A stretch of DNA of 11,621 bases from an uncultured Acetatifactor sp. (GTDB lineage: Bacteria; Bacillota; Clostridia; Lachnospirales; Lachnospiraceae): assembly GCA_934394515.1 (NCBI GenBank), contig CAKRRU010000081.1, positions 1-11,621 on the forward strand. Direction: 5' to 3'. The position numbers and the translations under genes are program-made. Positions 1-6,112 of this stretch are shown in pieces (position 1 is the first letter of the stretch; each line of letters begins with the position of its first letter). Under the pieces are notes generated by a model. That model had not been told where the DNA came from. It did not search any database and saw nothing but the letters and a program-made list of their open reading frames with translations.

Positions 1-43
1 AGTCATCAAATAAGTTCTCTCCAAAAATGCTAGGTAATAACAT
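1..43 (-). CDS. Hsp20-family small heat-shock protein, N-terminus only (partial)
   Basis: Only the first 14 codons lie in the window; the gene runs off the left edge. Read on the minus strand from the ATG at 41-43 they give MLLPSIFGENLFDD. From memory, this resembles the start of clostridial Hsp20/alpha-crystallin proteins, which often open with M-x-x-P-S-I-F-G-E-N-L-F-D-D. The start is supported by a strong ribosome binding site, AAAAGGAGAG at 51-60, seven bases upstream. An ATG nearer that site (48-50) reads into a stop after six codons and is out of frame. Small heat-shock proteins are ATP-independent holdase chaperones in the cytoplasm. The call rests on a short N-terminal match, so it is tentative; the sequence left of the window would settle it. 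Confidence 0.6.
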   Translation of the reverse strand, partial: MLLPSIFGENLFDD

Positions 44-202
44 AAGTCATCTCTCCTTTTCTATTAAACATATGTCTGTATCTTTCGATACCTCTTACCT
101 TTTCCATCCTCTGGCAAACGCCATCGGATTTCCGAACCGGTACTGGATGACTGATCCCGATCTTCTTGTGATCTCTTGATCTTTCTTCCTCTCCCTTGTT
201 CT
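44..202 (-). other. Long 5' leader of the Hsp20 gene
   Basis: This is the predicted untranslated leader between the promoter and the Hsp20 start. In RNA orientation its first half is purine-rich and holds four GATC sites within 29 bp (153-181), which can pair in alternative short hairpins. Further down are TCGG-ATTT-CCGA near 124-135 and GTATC-GAAA-GATAC near 78-91, the latter a 5-bp stem with a GNRA tetraloop about 20 nt upstream of the ribosome binding site. I find no C/U-rich segment that clearly masks the AAAAGGAGAG site, so a classical ROSE or fourU thermometer is not evident. No ORF with a ribosome binding site is visible. Confidence 0.4.
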
Positions 203-208
203 AGTTGT

Positions 209-237
209 ACTATAACACTTAGATATAAGTATGTCAA
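209..237 (-). promoter_or_regulatory. Sigma-A promoter for the Hsp20 gene
   Basis: On the minus strand a perfect -35 box TTGACA (232-237) is followed after 17 bases by TATAGT (209-214). The roughly 45 bases upstream (238-283) are almost all A/T, like an UP element. Transcription would start near 202 and give a 5' leader of about 160 nt before the Hsp20 ATG. I see no CIRCE (TTAGCACTC...GAGTGCTAA) and no CtsR heptad repeats, so any heat control would have to come from another regulator or from the leader RNA. Confidence 0.7.
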
Positions 238-278
238 TTAAGGAAAAATTATATAATTATAAATTAAAAATAAACACG

Positions 279-318
279 AAAAAAGACCGGAGCACTGCAA
301 TCCACAGTACTTCGGTCT
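279..318 (-). terminator. Rho-independent terminator of the lipoprotein gene
   Basis: Arms at 284-297 and 305-318 form a 14-position stem with two G-U type pairs (AGACCGAAGTACTG against CAGTGCTCCGGTCT) around a 7-nt loop. On the minus strand it is followed by six T residues (279-284). It lies 22 bp beyond the lipoprotein stop codon and upstream of the Hsp20 promoter, so it insulates the two minus-strand genes. Confidence 0.88.
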
Positions 319-340
319 CTCATTTACATATCTGTCAGCT

Positions 341-916
341 TTACTTATCCTTTGCAGTGAAGTATACGAAGAATACATCTCCCTCAGTATCATTGGAGAA
401 CTGCTCCAGATAGGAAATGGAATAATCCTTGGAATCCTCCGGCACTTCAAATACCAGCAGACCTGTTCTCTCTTCGTTTACAGACAGATCATACTCTTCC
501 GGCAGCTGATCATCACTTACCGTATTGCCATAATAAGTAATCGGTGCATCGAAAGCATCGTCATTGTCATCGTCGCCCCACTGGATCTGGAAATCGGTAT
601 CATACATGGTAACGGTAGAACGGTCTGTATTCTTAATAGTCAATTCTGCTACTAACAGCTTATTGCCTTCGGACGGTGTATATCCTTCATATTCATTACA
701 GGTATAAGCACTGTTTACGGTGTAATTGAAGAAATAAGTCTTCATTACATCTCCGATACGTCCCTCTGCATAGCCGTCGTCATCTGCGGTTACCACATCG
801 TTTCCACCGTTTGCAGCAGCACTTGCAAGATTCTGTATCGCACTGTCCACAGGACCGCAGCCTGCCAGACCAAATGTCAACATTACAACCAACACAACAC
901 CAACTAATTTTTTCAT
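341..916 (-). CDS. Secreted lipoprotein with DUF4352-like domain
   Basis: A 191-residue protein with a lipoprotein signal peptide: lysines at 2-3, a hydrophobic stretch at 4-17 and the lipobox LAGC with the acylated cysteine at position 20. A short Ala/Gly/Asp-rich linker follows (about 21-50). The rest, starting near GDVMKTYFFNYTVNSA, looks like the immunoglobulin-like beta-sandwich of DUF4352/DUF5067 proteins, with the typical E-G-N-K-L-L-V-A-E-L-T-I-K-N segment. The domain is acidic. It should sit on the outer face of the membrane; the function of the family is not established, and roles in ligand or antimicrobial binding have been proposed. The start is supported by GAGAGGGAG about 8 nt upstream. 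It has its own promoter (1044-1072) and terminator (279-318), so it appears to be monocistronic. Lipoprotein call firm, domain name less so. Confidence 0.82.
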   Translation of the reverse strand: MKKLVGVVLVVMLTFGLAGCGPVDSAIQNLASAAANGGNDVVTADDDGYAEGRIGDVMKTYFFNYTVNSAYTCNEYEGYTPSEGNKLLVAELTIKNTDRSTVTMYDTDFQIQWGDDDNDDAFDAPITYYGNTVSDDQLPEEYDLSVNEERTGLLVFEVPEDSKDYSISYLEQFSNDTEGDVFFVYFTAKDK

Positions 917-1043
917 TTATTTTTCTCCCTCTCATCTGTATTGCTATCCGAACTCCTGCATTACTGTGCCGGATATCCCGGCTACCCTCTTGCAATTGAA
1001 ATTCTGAATAGTTATCTTACGTACAATCGTTGCACGCGAGGTC

Positions 1044-1072
1044 AGTATAGCATACTAATCAGTGTATTACAA
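1044..1072 (-). promoter_or_regulatory. Promoter of the lipoprotein gene (extended -10)
   Basis: On the minus strand TTGTAA (1067-1072) is separated by 17 bases from TATACT (1044-1049), and the -10 is preceded by TGC, giving an extended -10. Transcription would start near 1037 with a leader of about 120 nt. The leader begins with a dyad, CGTGCAA-CGA-TTGTACG (1020-1036), right at the predicted start site, and carries a second hairpin, GCCGG-GATAT-CCGGC (968-982). The first dyad could be an operator or a 5' stabilising hairpin. Confidence 0.62.
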
Positions 1073-1095
1073 CGCTTTATTACGCTAATTTGTGA

Positions 1096-1111
1096 ATGTA
1101 AGCGCTTACTC
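1096..1111. promoter_or_regulatory. cre-like palindromic operator (CcpA/LacI-family type)
   Basis: GTAAGCGCTTAC at 1098-1109 is a perfect 12-bp palindrome. With flanking bases it matches the known catabolite-responsive element consensus WTGNNARCGNWWWCAW at all but the last two positions (plus-strand reading ATGTAAGCGCTTACTC). It is centred about 66 bp upstream of the predicted lipoprotein transcription start and overlaps the stop codon of the cupin gene. From position alone it could act as an upstream activating cre for the lipoprotein. Binding by CcpA or another LacI-family regulator is inference. Confidence 0.45.
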
Positions 1112-1570
1112 TCTGGTTAAACGGAGAATTACCTCTTTATGTTCAGGATATTTTTCCAACAATTCTTCCCGTCCAAACAATTCAAACTCCTCATATTTAA
1201 AACAGGGAGATACCATACATCCCACCAGACTGAATCCTTCCTCTTCCATGGCGGAACCGAAAATCATTCCCTTCGGTACCAGTATCTGGGGGACTTCACC
1301 CTTTTCCAAATCCAGCCCCAGCTTCGCCGCAGTAAGCTTGCCGGCCTCGTCAATCATATAGATGGTCAGGGCATTGCCGTCATGATAGTACCACACCTCA
1401 TCGGATTTCAGGCGATGAAAATGAGATACCTCTCCCTTCGCCAGCATGAAATAGATACTGCTCCACAGGTTTCTCTCCTCTTTTTCCAGAAGACATTCCT
1501 TAAAATATCCGCCTTCCACGTGAGGTTCCATCTGTAAATGTTCGATATAGTAATCTGCTGAATGTTTCAT
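1106..1570 (-). CDS. DUF985 (Cupin_5) family protein
   Basis: A 154-residue protein matching the usual length and motif order of DUF985 cupins, a small beta-barrel family that includes yeast YML079w. Visible hallmarks are PHVEGGYFKE at 16-25, the histidine-rich strand SHFHRLKSDEVWYYHDG at 49-65 (H50, H52, E58 and H63 are possible metal or ligand contacts), GEVPQILVPKG at 91-101 and the C-terminal G-C-M-V-S-P-C-F-K-Y-E-E-F segment. Where many members have P-G-F this one has P-C-F. It has no signal peptide and should be cytoplasmic. Substrate and reaction are unknown for most members. The ribosome binding site AAGGAAGG lies 9 nt before the ATG. It is divergent from luxS, and a weak promoter (TTGCGC-17-TACACT) would overlap the luxS -10 region. 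Confidence 0.85.
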   Translation of the reverse strand: MKHSADYYIEHLQMEPHVEGGYFKECLLEKEERNLWSSIYFMLAKGEVSHFHRLKSDEVWYYHDGNALTIYMIDEAGKLTAAKLGLDLEKGEVPQILVPKGMIFGSAMEEEGFSLVGCMVSPCFKYEEFELFGREELLEKYPEHKEVILRLTRE

Positions 1571-1633
1571 CTATTGAGTCCTTCCTTTCCAAGTTCTTCG
1601 TCATTTTCTCCTGCCGAATGTCTTTGCAGGCTA

Positions 1634-1662
1634 TTTTCATTTCTACCGATTTAGTGTATACT
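1634..1662 (+). promoter_or_regulatory. Probable promoter of luxS
   Basis: TTTTCA (1634-1639, 4 of 6 matches to the -35 consensus) is followed after 17 bases by TATACT (1657-1662). Transcription would begin near 1669 and leave a leader of about 50 nt, too short for a SAM or SAH riboswitch. The same TATAC core could serve a divergent promoter for the cupin gene, so the two may compete. Confidence 0.5.
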
Positions 1663-1720
1663 ATGCAGAGAAAAAGCGCAATTACAAAACATTTGGGTGA
1701 TTGTGCGGAATGGAGATATT

Positions 1721-2200
1721 ATGGAAAAAATAGCAAGCTTCACCATTGACCATATCAAACTGCAGCCCGGTGTGTATGTATCCCGTAAGGATCATATCGG
1801 TGCTGAAATCATCACTACTTTTGATCTGCGTATGACCAGCCCCAATGAAGAGCCTGTGATGAATACCGCAGAAGTACACACCATCGAGCATCTGGGGGCC
1901 ACTTTCCTGCGCAATCATCCGGAATACAAGGACAAGACCGTCTACTTCGGACCCATGGGATGCCGTACCGGCTTCTATCTGCTGTTAGCCGGCGATCTTA
2001 CCTCTAAGGATATCGTTCCTCTGATGGTTGAGATGTTCGAGTTCATCCGCGACTATCAGGGTGAGGTGCCCGGTGCTTCTCCTAAGGACTGTGGCAACTA
2101 TCTGGATATGAATCTGGGTATGGCTAATTATCTGGCAAAGCGCTATCTTGATAACGTGCTGTACGGCATTGATGACAGCCGCCTGGTATATCCCGAATAA
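1721..2200 (+). CDS. luxS: S-ribosylhomocysteine lyase LuxS
   Basis: LuxS cleaves S-ribosylhomocysteine to homocysteine and 4,5-dihydroxy-2,3-pentanedione, the precursor of autoinducer AI-2, as the second step of S-adenosylhomocysteine recycling. The 159-residue protein has the metal-binding HTIEH motif (H53, E56, H57), the catalytic cysteine C81 in GPMGCRTGFY, and the third metal ligand C124 in the KDCGNYLDMNLG segment, so all active-site residues are present. A GTG at 1697 would add eight residues. I chose the ATG at 1721 because GGAG (1712-1715) sits five bases before it and M-E-K-I-A-S-F fits the family N-terminus. mtnN, the preceding enzyme of the pathway, follows 119 nt downstream on the same strand with no clear terminator between, so they may be co-transcribed. 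Confidence 0.97.
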   Translation: MEKIASFTIDHIKLQPGVYVSRKDHIGAEIITTFDLRMTSPNEEPVMNTAEVHTIEHLGATFLRNHPEYKDKTVYFGPMGCRTGFYLLLAGDLTSKDIVPLMVEMFEFIRDYQGEVPGASPKDCGNYLDMNLGMANYLAKRYLDNVLYGIDDSRLVYPE

Positions 2201-2319
2201 TTTATTTTTCTGTATTATCATAGCATACTTTCATAGATGCAAGGCCAAAACATTTGATACGCTCTGAAAAAATGTTCTGTGAATATTTTTAAACATTAAA
2301 GAAAGCATAGGAATCACAC

Positions 2320-3018
2320 ATGAAAAAAATCGGAATCATCGGTGCCATGGAGCTGGAAGTGGAAACTCTGAAAGCTCACATGACCACCGCGAATATCACT
2401 ACCAAAGCAAACATGGAATTCCACGAAGGTACACTGAACGGTATTCCCGTTGTGATCGTCCGCAGCGGTGTCGGTAAGGTAAATGCCGCTCTCTGTGTAC
2501 AGATTCTGGCAGACCTCTTTCAGGTCACTGCCATCATCAATACCGGTGTCGCAGGCTCTTTAAATGCTGCTCTGGATATCGGAGACATCCTGATTTCCAA
2601 AGACGCTCTGCATCATGACGTGGATGCAACGATCTTCGGTTACAAGCCCGGGGAAGTACCTCAACTGGGCTGCCGGGAATTTATTGCTGACCGGCACCTC
2701 ATTGATGTTGCTGTCAGCACCTGTCTCGAAGTTAATCCGGACATTCACGTTCATACCGGGCGCGTGGTCAGCGGTGACCAGTTCATCTCCAGCAAAGATG
2801 TCAAGGAACGGCTGATTCGGGAATTTCAGGGCGACTGCGCTGAAATGGAAGGTGCTTCCATTGCCCATGGTGCTTATCTGAACAACATTCCCTTTGTCAT
2901 CATCCGTGCTATTTCCGACAAAGCAGATGACAGTGCCGAGATGGATTATCCCACCTTCGAGAAGGCGGCAGCACTGCATTCCGCAAAGCTGGTAGAAGCC
3001 ATGATGCCCCTTATTTGA
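2320..3018 (+). CDS. mtnN: 5'-methylthioadenosine/S-adenosylhomocysteine nucleosidase
   Basis: This enzyme (MtnN, Pfs) hydrolyses the glycosidic bond of S-adenosylhomocysteine and 5'-methylthioadenosine, releasing adenine and making the substrate for LuxS encoded just upstream. Its 232 residues equal the E. coli enzyme in length and align throughout: the N-terminal IGIIGAMELEVE with the catalytic acid E13, the SGVGKVNAA phosphorylase-fold loop at 49-57, the INTGVAG segment near 73-79, AEMEGASIAH with the ribose-binding E177, and RAISDKAD with the catalytic D200. The ATG at 2320 is preceded by a modest AGGA site (2309-2312), spacing 7. The 119-nt gap after luxS shows no convincing promoter. 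No clean terminator follows; a 7-bp AT-only stem at 3029-3060 is weak. Confidence 0.96.
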   Translation: MKKIGIIGAMELEVETLKAHMTTANITTKANMEFHEGTLNGIPVVIVRSGVGKVNAALCVQILADLFQVTAIINTGVAGSLNAALDIGDILISKDALHHDVDATIFGYKPGEVPQLGCREFIADRHLIDVAVSTCLEVNPDIHVHTGRVVSGDQFISSKDVKERLIREFQGDCAEMEGASIAHGAYLNNIPFVIIRAISDKADDSAEMDYPTFEKAAALHSAKLVEAMMPLI

Positions 3019-3104
3019 AATACATTTTAGAATATCAGCATTTTAATACCTTTATATTCTTCTGAACACAGCTTTCCAAATCTAAATCGAGTAATTATGA
3101 GACA

Positions 3105-3123
3105 ATACAAATTTTATTTGTAT
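3105..3123. repeat. Inverted repeat upstream of the M42 peptidase gene
   Basis: ATACAAA (3105-3111) and TTTGTAT (3117-3123) form a perfect 7-bp inverted repeat around five bases. It lies just upstream of the possible -35 box of the peptidase gene and has no T-tract after it, so an operator is more plausible than a terminator. No regulator is indicated. Confidence 0.35.
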
Positions 3124-3130
3124 CACGGAT

Positions 3131-3160
3131 TTCATATGCTGTTTTCAAAATGAAGATAAT
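3131..3160 (+). promoter_or_regulatory. Possible promoter of the M42 peptidase gene
   Basis: TTCATA (3131-3136) and GATAAT (3155-3160) are separated by 18 bases, which would place the transcript start close to 3167 and leave a leader of only about 14 nt. The match is modest (4/6 and 5/6) and the region is AT-rich, so chance is possible. Confidence 0.35.
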
Positions 3161-3180
3161 AGTGAAAGACAGGTCTTAAC

Positions 3181-4215
3181 ATGAAAAAAGAAAAGAAATA
3201 TATAGAATATATCTTAAAACAGGCAGAAACTCTTCTTGCCATCGACAGTCCTTCCGGATTTACCGAGAAAGTAACCGACTATCTCTGTGAAGAATACAAG
3301 CGTCTCGGTTACAAGCCTGTAAAAACCAAAAAAGGCGGTGTCCTCGTAGAAATCGGCGGTAAGGGTAATGCTGTCCTGACCATGGCTCACGTAGACACCC
3401 TCGGCGGTATGGTTGCCGAGATCAAGAGCAACGGTCGCCTCCGCCTGACCAAAGTAGGCGGATTAAATGCCAACAATATCGAGACAGAAAACTGCCGTGT
3501 ATACACTCTGGACGGCAAAGTATATGATGGTACGGTACAGCTTACCGATGCATCCATTCATGTAAACGGTGATTACCAGAAGTCCGAGCGTACCTTTGAC
3601 TCTGTGGAAGTCCTGCTGGACGAAAAGGTTTCCACCAAGGAAGAAGTCAAGGCACTGGGAATCGAGAACGGATCCTTTGTCTGCATGGATCCCCGTACCC
3701 ACATCACGGAATCCGGTTATATCAAGAGCCGTTTTCTGGATGACAAGCTCAGCACCGCTATTTTATTGGGATTTGCAAAATATGTAAAAGACGAAGACGT
3801 AAAGCTGTCTCGCAAGGTTTATCAGCATATCACCGTCTTTGAAGAAGTAGGTCACGGTGCCTGCGCTTCCGCGCCGGAAGATGTGGAAGAATTATTGTCC
3901 GTAGATATGGGTTGTGTCGGTGAAGGCTTGGAATGCACAGATCGTCAGGTATCCATCTGCGTCAAGGACGGACATGGACCGTATCATTACGATGTTGTAA
4001 AAGGGCTCATTCAGGCCGCAAAGGACAATCATATCGACTATGCGGCGGATGTATACCCCTATTACGGTTCCGATGCCGATGCCGCTTTAAGCGCCGGTAT
4101 CGACGCCAGACACGGACTCATCGGTCCCGGCGTCTACGCATCCCACGGCTATGAGCGTTCCCATAAGGATGCCGTTGCAGCTACACTGGAACTGTTAAAG
4201 GCTTATCTCTCATAA
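3181..4215 (+). CDS. M42 family metallopeptidase (glutamyl/deblocking aminopeptidase type)
   Basis: A 344-residue cytoplasmic metallo-aminopeptidase of family M42, which forms large tetrahedral complexes that degrade short peptides. Expected di-metal site residues are in order: AHVD with H70 and D72, RFLDDKLS with the bridging aspartate at D187 or D188, FEEVGHG with the general base E221 and ligand E222, VDMG with D242, and a C-terminal histidine, most likely H322 in YASHGYE. Residues about 73-165 form the inserted dimerisation domain expected between the first metal ligands and the rest. The C-terminus reads S-H-G-Y-E-R-S-H instead of the commoner H-S/T-P-V-E, typical of a subfamily divergent from classic PepA/FrvX. 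The ribosome binding site is weak (AGG about 7 nt before the ATG). A strong terminator follows. Confidence 0.9.
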   Translation: MKKEKKYIEYILKQAETLLAIDSPSGFTEKVTDYLCEEYKRLGYKPVKTKKGGVLVEIGGKGNAVLTMAHVDTLGGMVAEIKSNGRLRLTKVGGLNANNIETENCRVYTLDGKVYDGTVQLTDASIHVNGDYQKSERTFDSVEVLLDEKVSTKEEVKALGIENGSFVCMDPRTHITESGYIKSRFLDDKLSTAILLGFAKYVKDEDVKLSRKVYQHITVFEEVGHGACASAPEDVEELLSVDMGCVGEGLECTDRQVSICVKDGHGPYHYDVVKGLIQAAKDNHIDYAADVYPYYGSDADAALSAGIDARHGLIGPGVYASHGYERSHKDAVAATLELLKAYLS

Positions 4216-4294
4216 TAGTAGTAATCATATATTCAAAATGTTATTTACGATTCTTTCCTTTTCAGGTGAATAGGACATATCTTCTATATAATAT

Positions 4295-4346
4295 AAAAGC
4301 AGTTCAGATTTTACGGGATTTTTTCCCATTCTGAACTGCTTTTTAT
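4295..4346 (+). terminator. Strong, probably bidirectional terminator
   Basis: A perfect 14-bp stem, AAAAGCAGTTCAGA (4295-4308) against TCTGAACTGCTTTT (4330-4343), encloses a 21-nt loop with a small GGGA/TCCC inner stem and is followed by more T. It terminates the plus-strand peptidase gene. On the minus strand the stem ends in TTTTATATTAT, so it can also terminate the convergent GtrA gene, whose stop lies 53 bp away. Confidence 0.93.
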
Positions 4347-4398
4347 ATACTGATATATTTTTATGATATCCTATATAGATTTTTTCGTTTTACATCTA

Positions 4399-4851
4399 TT
4401 ACTTCGTTTCTTCCGCTTCTCCGTCTTTTTTCTTATTAAATACGAACAGCTTACTGAACACATAATTGCCAATGATGACCAGAACCGCAGAGATCACGGT
4501 TGCTACCAGCAGGTTTACACCAACTGCGGTCAGCACCTGCATTACTACCATATCCAGGATCAGGGTAGATACTCTGGAAAGGACGAATTTCGGAGCCTCT
4601 GAAAGCATCGGCGCATTGCTCTTGAATACGAACTTCCGATTCGTAAAATATGCAAAAATAACACCGGCGGTCCAGTTAATAATACTCAGGACGATGTTCT
4701 GGAACGGTGTGGGATACATCGTATTGTCAAATAACAGGAAGTTCGCCAGGAATTTCGCTGCCCAGGATACTACCGTTGTCAATCCACCTACGATCAGGTA
4801 CGCAATGATTTCTTCATATTTGATCCACAGTGCTTTTATCTTTTCTATCAT
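4399..4851 (-). CDS. GtrA family membrane protein
   Basis: A 150-residue integral membrane protein with four predicted membrane segments at roughly 15-40, 50-70, 92-112 and 114-134, and a charged, lysine/glutamate-rich cytoplasmic tail. It shows the internal twofold pattern of the GtrA family: TNRKFVFKS at 70-78 after the second segment is echoed by NYVFSKLFVFNK at 129-140 after the fourth. GtrA-type proteins are thought to help move undecaprenyl-phosphate-linked sugars across the membrane for wall polysaccharide or teichoic acid glycosylation. No glycosyltransferase partner is adjacent, so its substrate cannot be guessed. AGAGGAAAAC directly precedes the ATG and supports the start. A promoter is not clear in the 198-nt gap upstream; it may be read from the dehydrogenase gene. 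Confidence 0.88.
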   Translation of the reverse strand: MIEKIKALWIKYEEIIAYLIVGGLTTVVSWAAKFLANFLLFDNTMYPTPFQNIVLSIINWTAGVIFAYFTNRKFVFKSNAPMLSEAPKFVLSRVSTLILDMVVMQVLTAVGVNLLVATVISAVLVIIGNYVFSKLFVFNKKKDGEAEETK

Positions 4852-4937
4852 GTTTTCCTCTTTCCTGTAGCATCCACGCTTATGCGATAATATCCTACAT
4901 TAATCTCATTTTTCATTGTTGAAAGCCGTAATTACAA

Positions 4938-4990
4938 ATATACACAAATATCCTTGGAAATGCAAGCTTCCGACTGACATTTGTGTATAT
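4938..4990. repeat. 12-bp perfect inverted repeat between two minus-strand genes
   Basis: ATATACACAAAT (4938-4949) and ATTTGTGTATAT (4979-4990) are exact inverted copies with a 29-nt spacer, which itself holds a small GGAA/TTCC stem (4956-4971). It lies between the end of the dehydrogenase gene (5050) and the start of the GtrA gene (4851). On the minus strand no real T-tract follows (TTGTAATTACGG), so it is a poor intrinsic terminator. It may be an mRNA-stabilising or processing hairpin, or a remnant of a small mobile repeat. Confidence 0.5.
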
Positions 4991-5049
4991 CCTCATTCTT
5001 AAAATTCGCTTTGATGCCTTTAAATATGGTTCGAATAATGACGAATTAC

Positions 5050-6012
5050 CTACAGATTCACCACATTCCTGTTTTCACCGCGCATAAATGCCTTGATGTT
5101 CTCATAGACACCCTGTACGCAGCGGGTTCTGGCTTCCACGCTGGCCCATGCCAGATGCGGTGTGATAATCAGCTTATTGCTGTCCTTCAATTCACTCAGA
5201 GGATTGGACAGTTCCAACGGCTCCTTCTCCAGGACATCCAGGCCTGCTGCCTGAATCTCACCGGCTACCAGTGCTTCATACAGATCTGCATTATTTACCA
5301 CAGGACCACGCGCCACATTGATAAGAATTGCTGTCTTCTTCATCTTACGAAGTGCTTCTTTATCAATGAAGTTGCGGGACAGATCACTCAGAGGACAATG
5401 CAGGGACAGAAAATCACTTTCTTTTAACAGAGTCTCCTTATCTACCTGCTGATATTCTGTACAGTTGCTCTTACCGGTAATGGAATAGAAGATTACTTTA
5501 CAACCAAAAGCTGTTGCGATTGCTGCGGCTCTCTTACCGATATTTCCCATTCCTACGATGCCCCAGGTCTTGCCTTCCAATTCATAAAAAGGAAGATCAA
5601 AATTAGAAAAACGATCCTGCGCACTGTAAGCACCGGATTTTACATAATTATCATAATAGGGGAGCTTCTGGCCGAGAGCCAGTGCCAGAGTAAAGGTATG
5701 CTGTGCTACCATAGCCGTGGAATAATCCACTACGTTTGCGACCTTGATGCCTCTGGATTTACAATATTCCAGGTCACAGTTGTCATATCCGGTAGCGAGT
5801 TCACAGATCAACTTCACATTCGGACAATTTTTCAGGGATTCTTCTCTCATCGGAGCCTTGTTGCAGACGATAACATCCGCATCTCCTACACGCTCTGCCA
5901 CTTCTTCTACCGTAACCGTATTGGGATAGGATGTTACTTCTCCCAGTTCATTAAAACATTCCACCGGTACATCTGTACCCGCACTGTTTCTCTCCAGCAA
6001 TACAATTTTCAT
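5050..6012 (-). CDS. D-2-hydroxyacid dehydrogenase (hydroxypyruvate reductase-like)
   Basis: A 320-residue soluble NAD(P)-dependent dehydrogenase that would reversibly reduce a 2-keto acid to a D-2-hydroxyacid. Its closest functional group by motif seems to be glycerate dehydrogenase/hydroxypyruvate reductase. The Rossmann loop GMGNIG is at 154-159, and the catalytic trio is R235 (NVARGP), E264 (LDVLEKEP) and H286 (TPHLAW). The N-terminal substrate domain includes ELATGYDNCD at 71-80. Where NAD-specific members have an acidic residue after the second beta strand, this protein has S177 followed by I-T-G-K, so NADPH use is possible but not proven. AGGAGAG lies about 10 nt before the ATG. It reads toward the GtrA gene and is separated from pgi upstream by an unusual repeat-rich gap. 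The exact substrate is unknown. Confidence 0.9.
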   Translation of the reverse strand: MKIVLLERNSAGTDVPVECFNELGEVTSYPNTVTVEEVAERVGDADVIVCNKAPMREESLKNCPNVKLICELATGYDNCDLEYCKSRGIKVANVVDYSTAMVAQHTFTLALALGQKLPYYDNYVKSGAYSAQDRFSNFDLPFYELEGKTWGIVGMGNIGKRAAAIATAFGCKVIFYSITGKSNCTEYQQVDKETLLKESDFLSLHCPLSDLSRNFIDKEALRKMKKTAILINVARGPVVNNADLYEALVAGEIQAAGLDVLEKEPLELSNPLSELKDSNKLIITPHLAWASVEARTRCVQGVYENIKAFMRGENRNVVNL

Positions 6013-6112
6013 TTTTACCGTTCTCTCCTGTTCTTTTGTAGTATTTGAATCATCATTCTAAGTCACATAAACATCTTGGTATCATGTTCATCATTTATAC
6101 AAGCATCTTGAT

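Noticed and set aside
44..210. CIRCE or CtsR operator, or a ROSE/fourU thermometer, for the Hsp20 gene
   Set aside because: No TTAGCACTC/GAGTGCTAA pair, no GGTCAAA heptads and no clear segment complementary to the ribosome binding site were found.
780..995. Minus-strand ORF overlapping the lipoprotein start in another frame
   Set aside because: It starts at a TTG within the lipoprotein leader, overlaps the signal-peptide region out of frame and has the Cys/Arg-rich composition of a shadow frame.
1697..1720. Upstream GTG start for LuxS
   Set aside because: It would add eight residues not typical for LuxS and place the good GGAG site inside the coding region; the ATG at 1721 is better.
1663..1720. 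SAM or SAH riboswitch upstream of luxS
   Set aside because: The predicted leader is only about 50 nt and lacks conserved multi-stem architecture.
3029..3060. Terminator after mtnN
   Set aside because: Only a 7-bp AT-rich stem (AGAATAT/ATATTCT) with an 18-nt loop and no T-tract.
4466..4870. Long plus-strand ORF antisense to the GtrA gene
   Set aside because: It lies entirely opposite a protein with clear GtrA motifs and a good ribosome binding site; its own product resembles no family I recognise.
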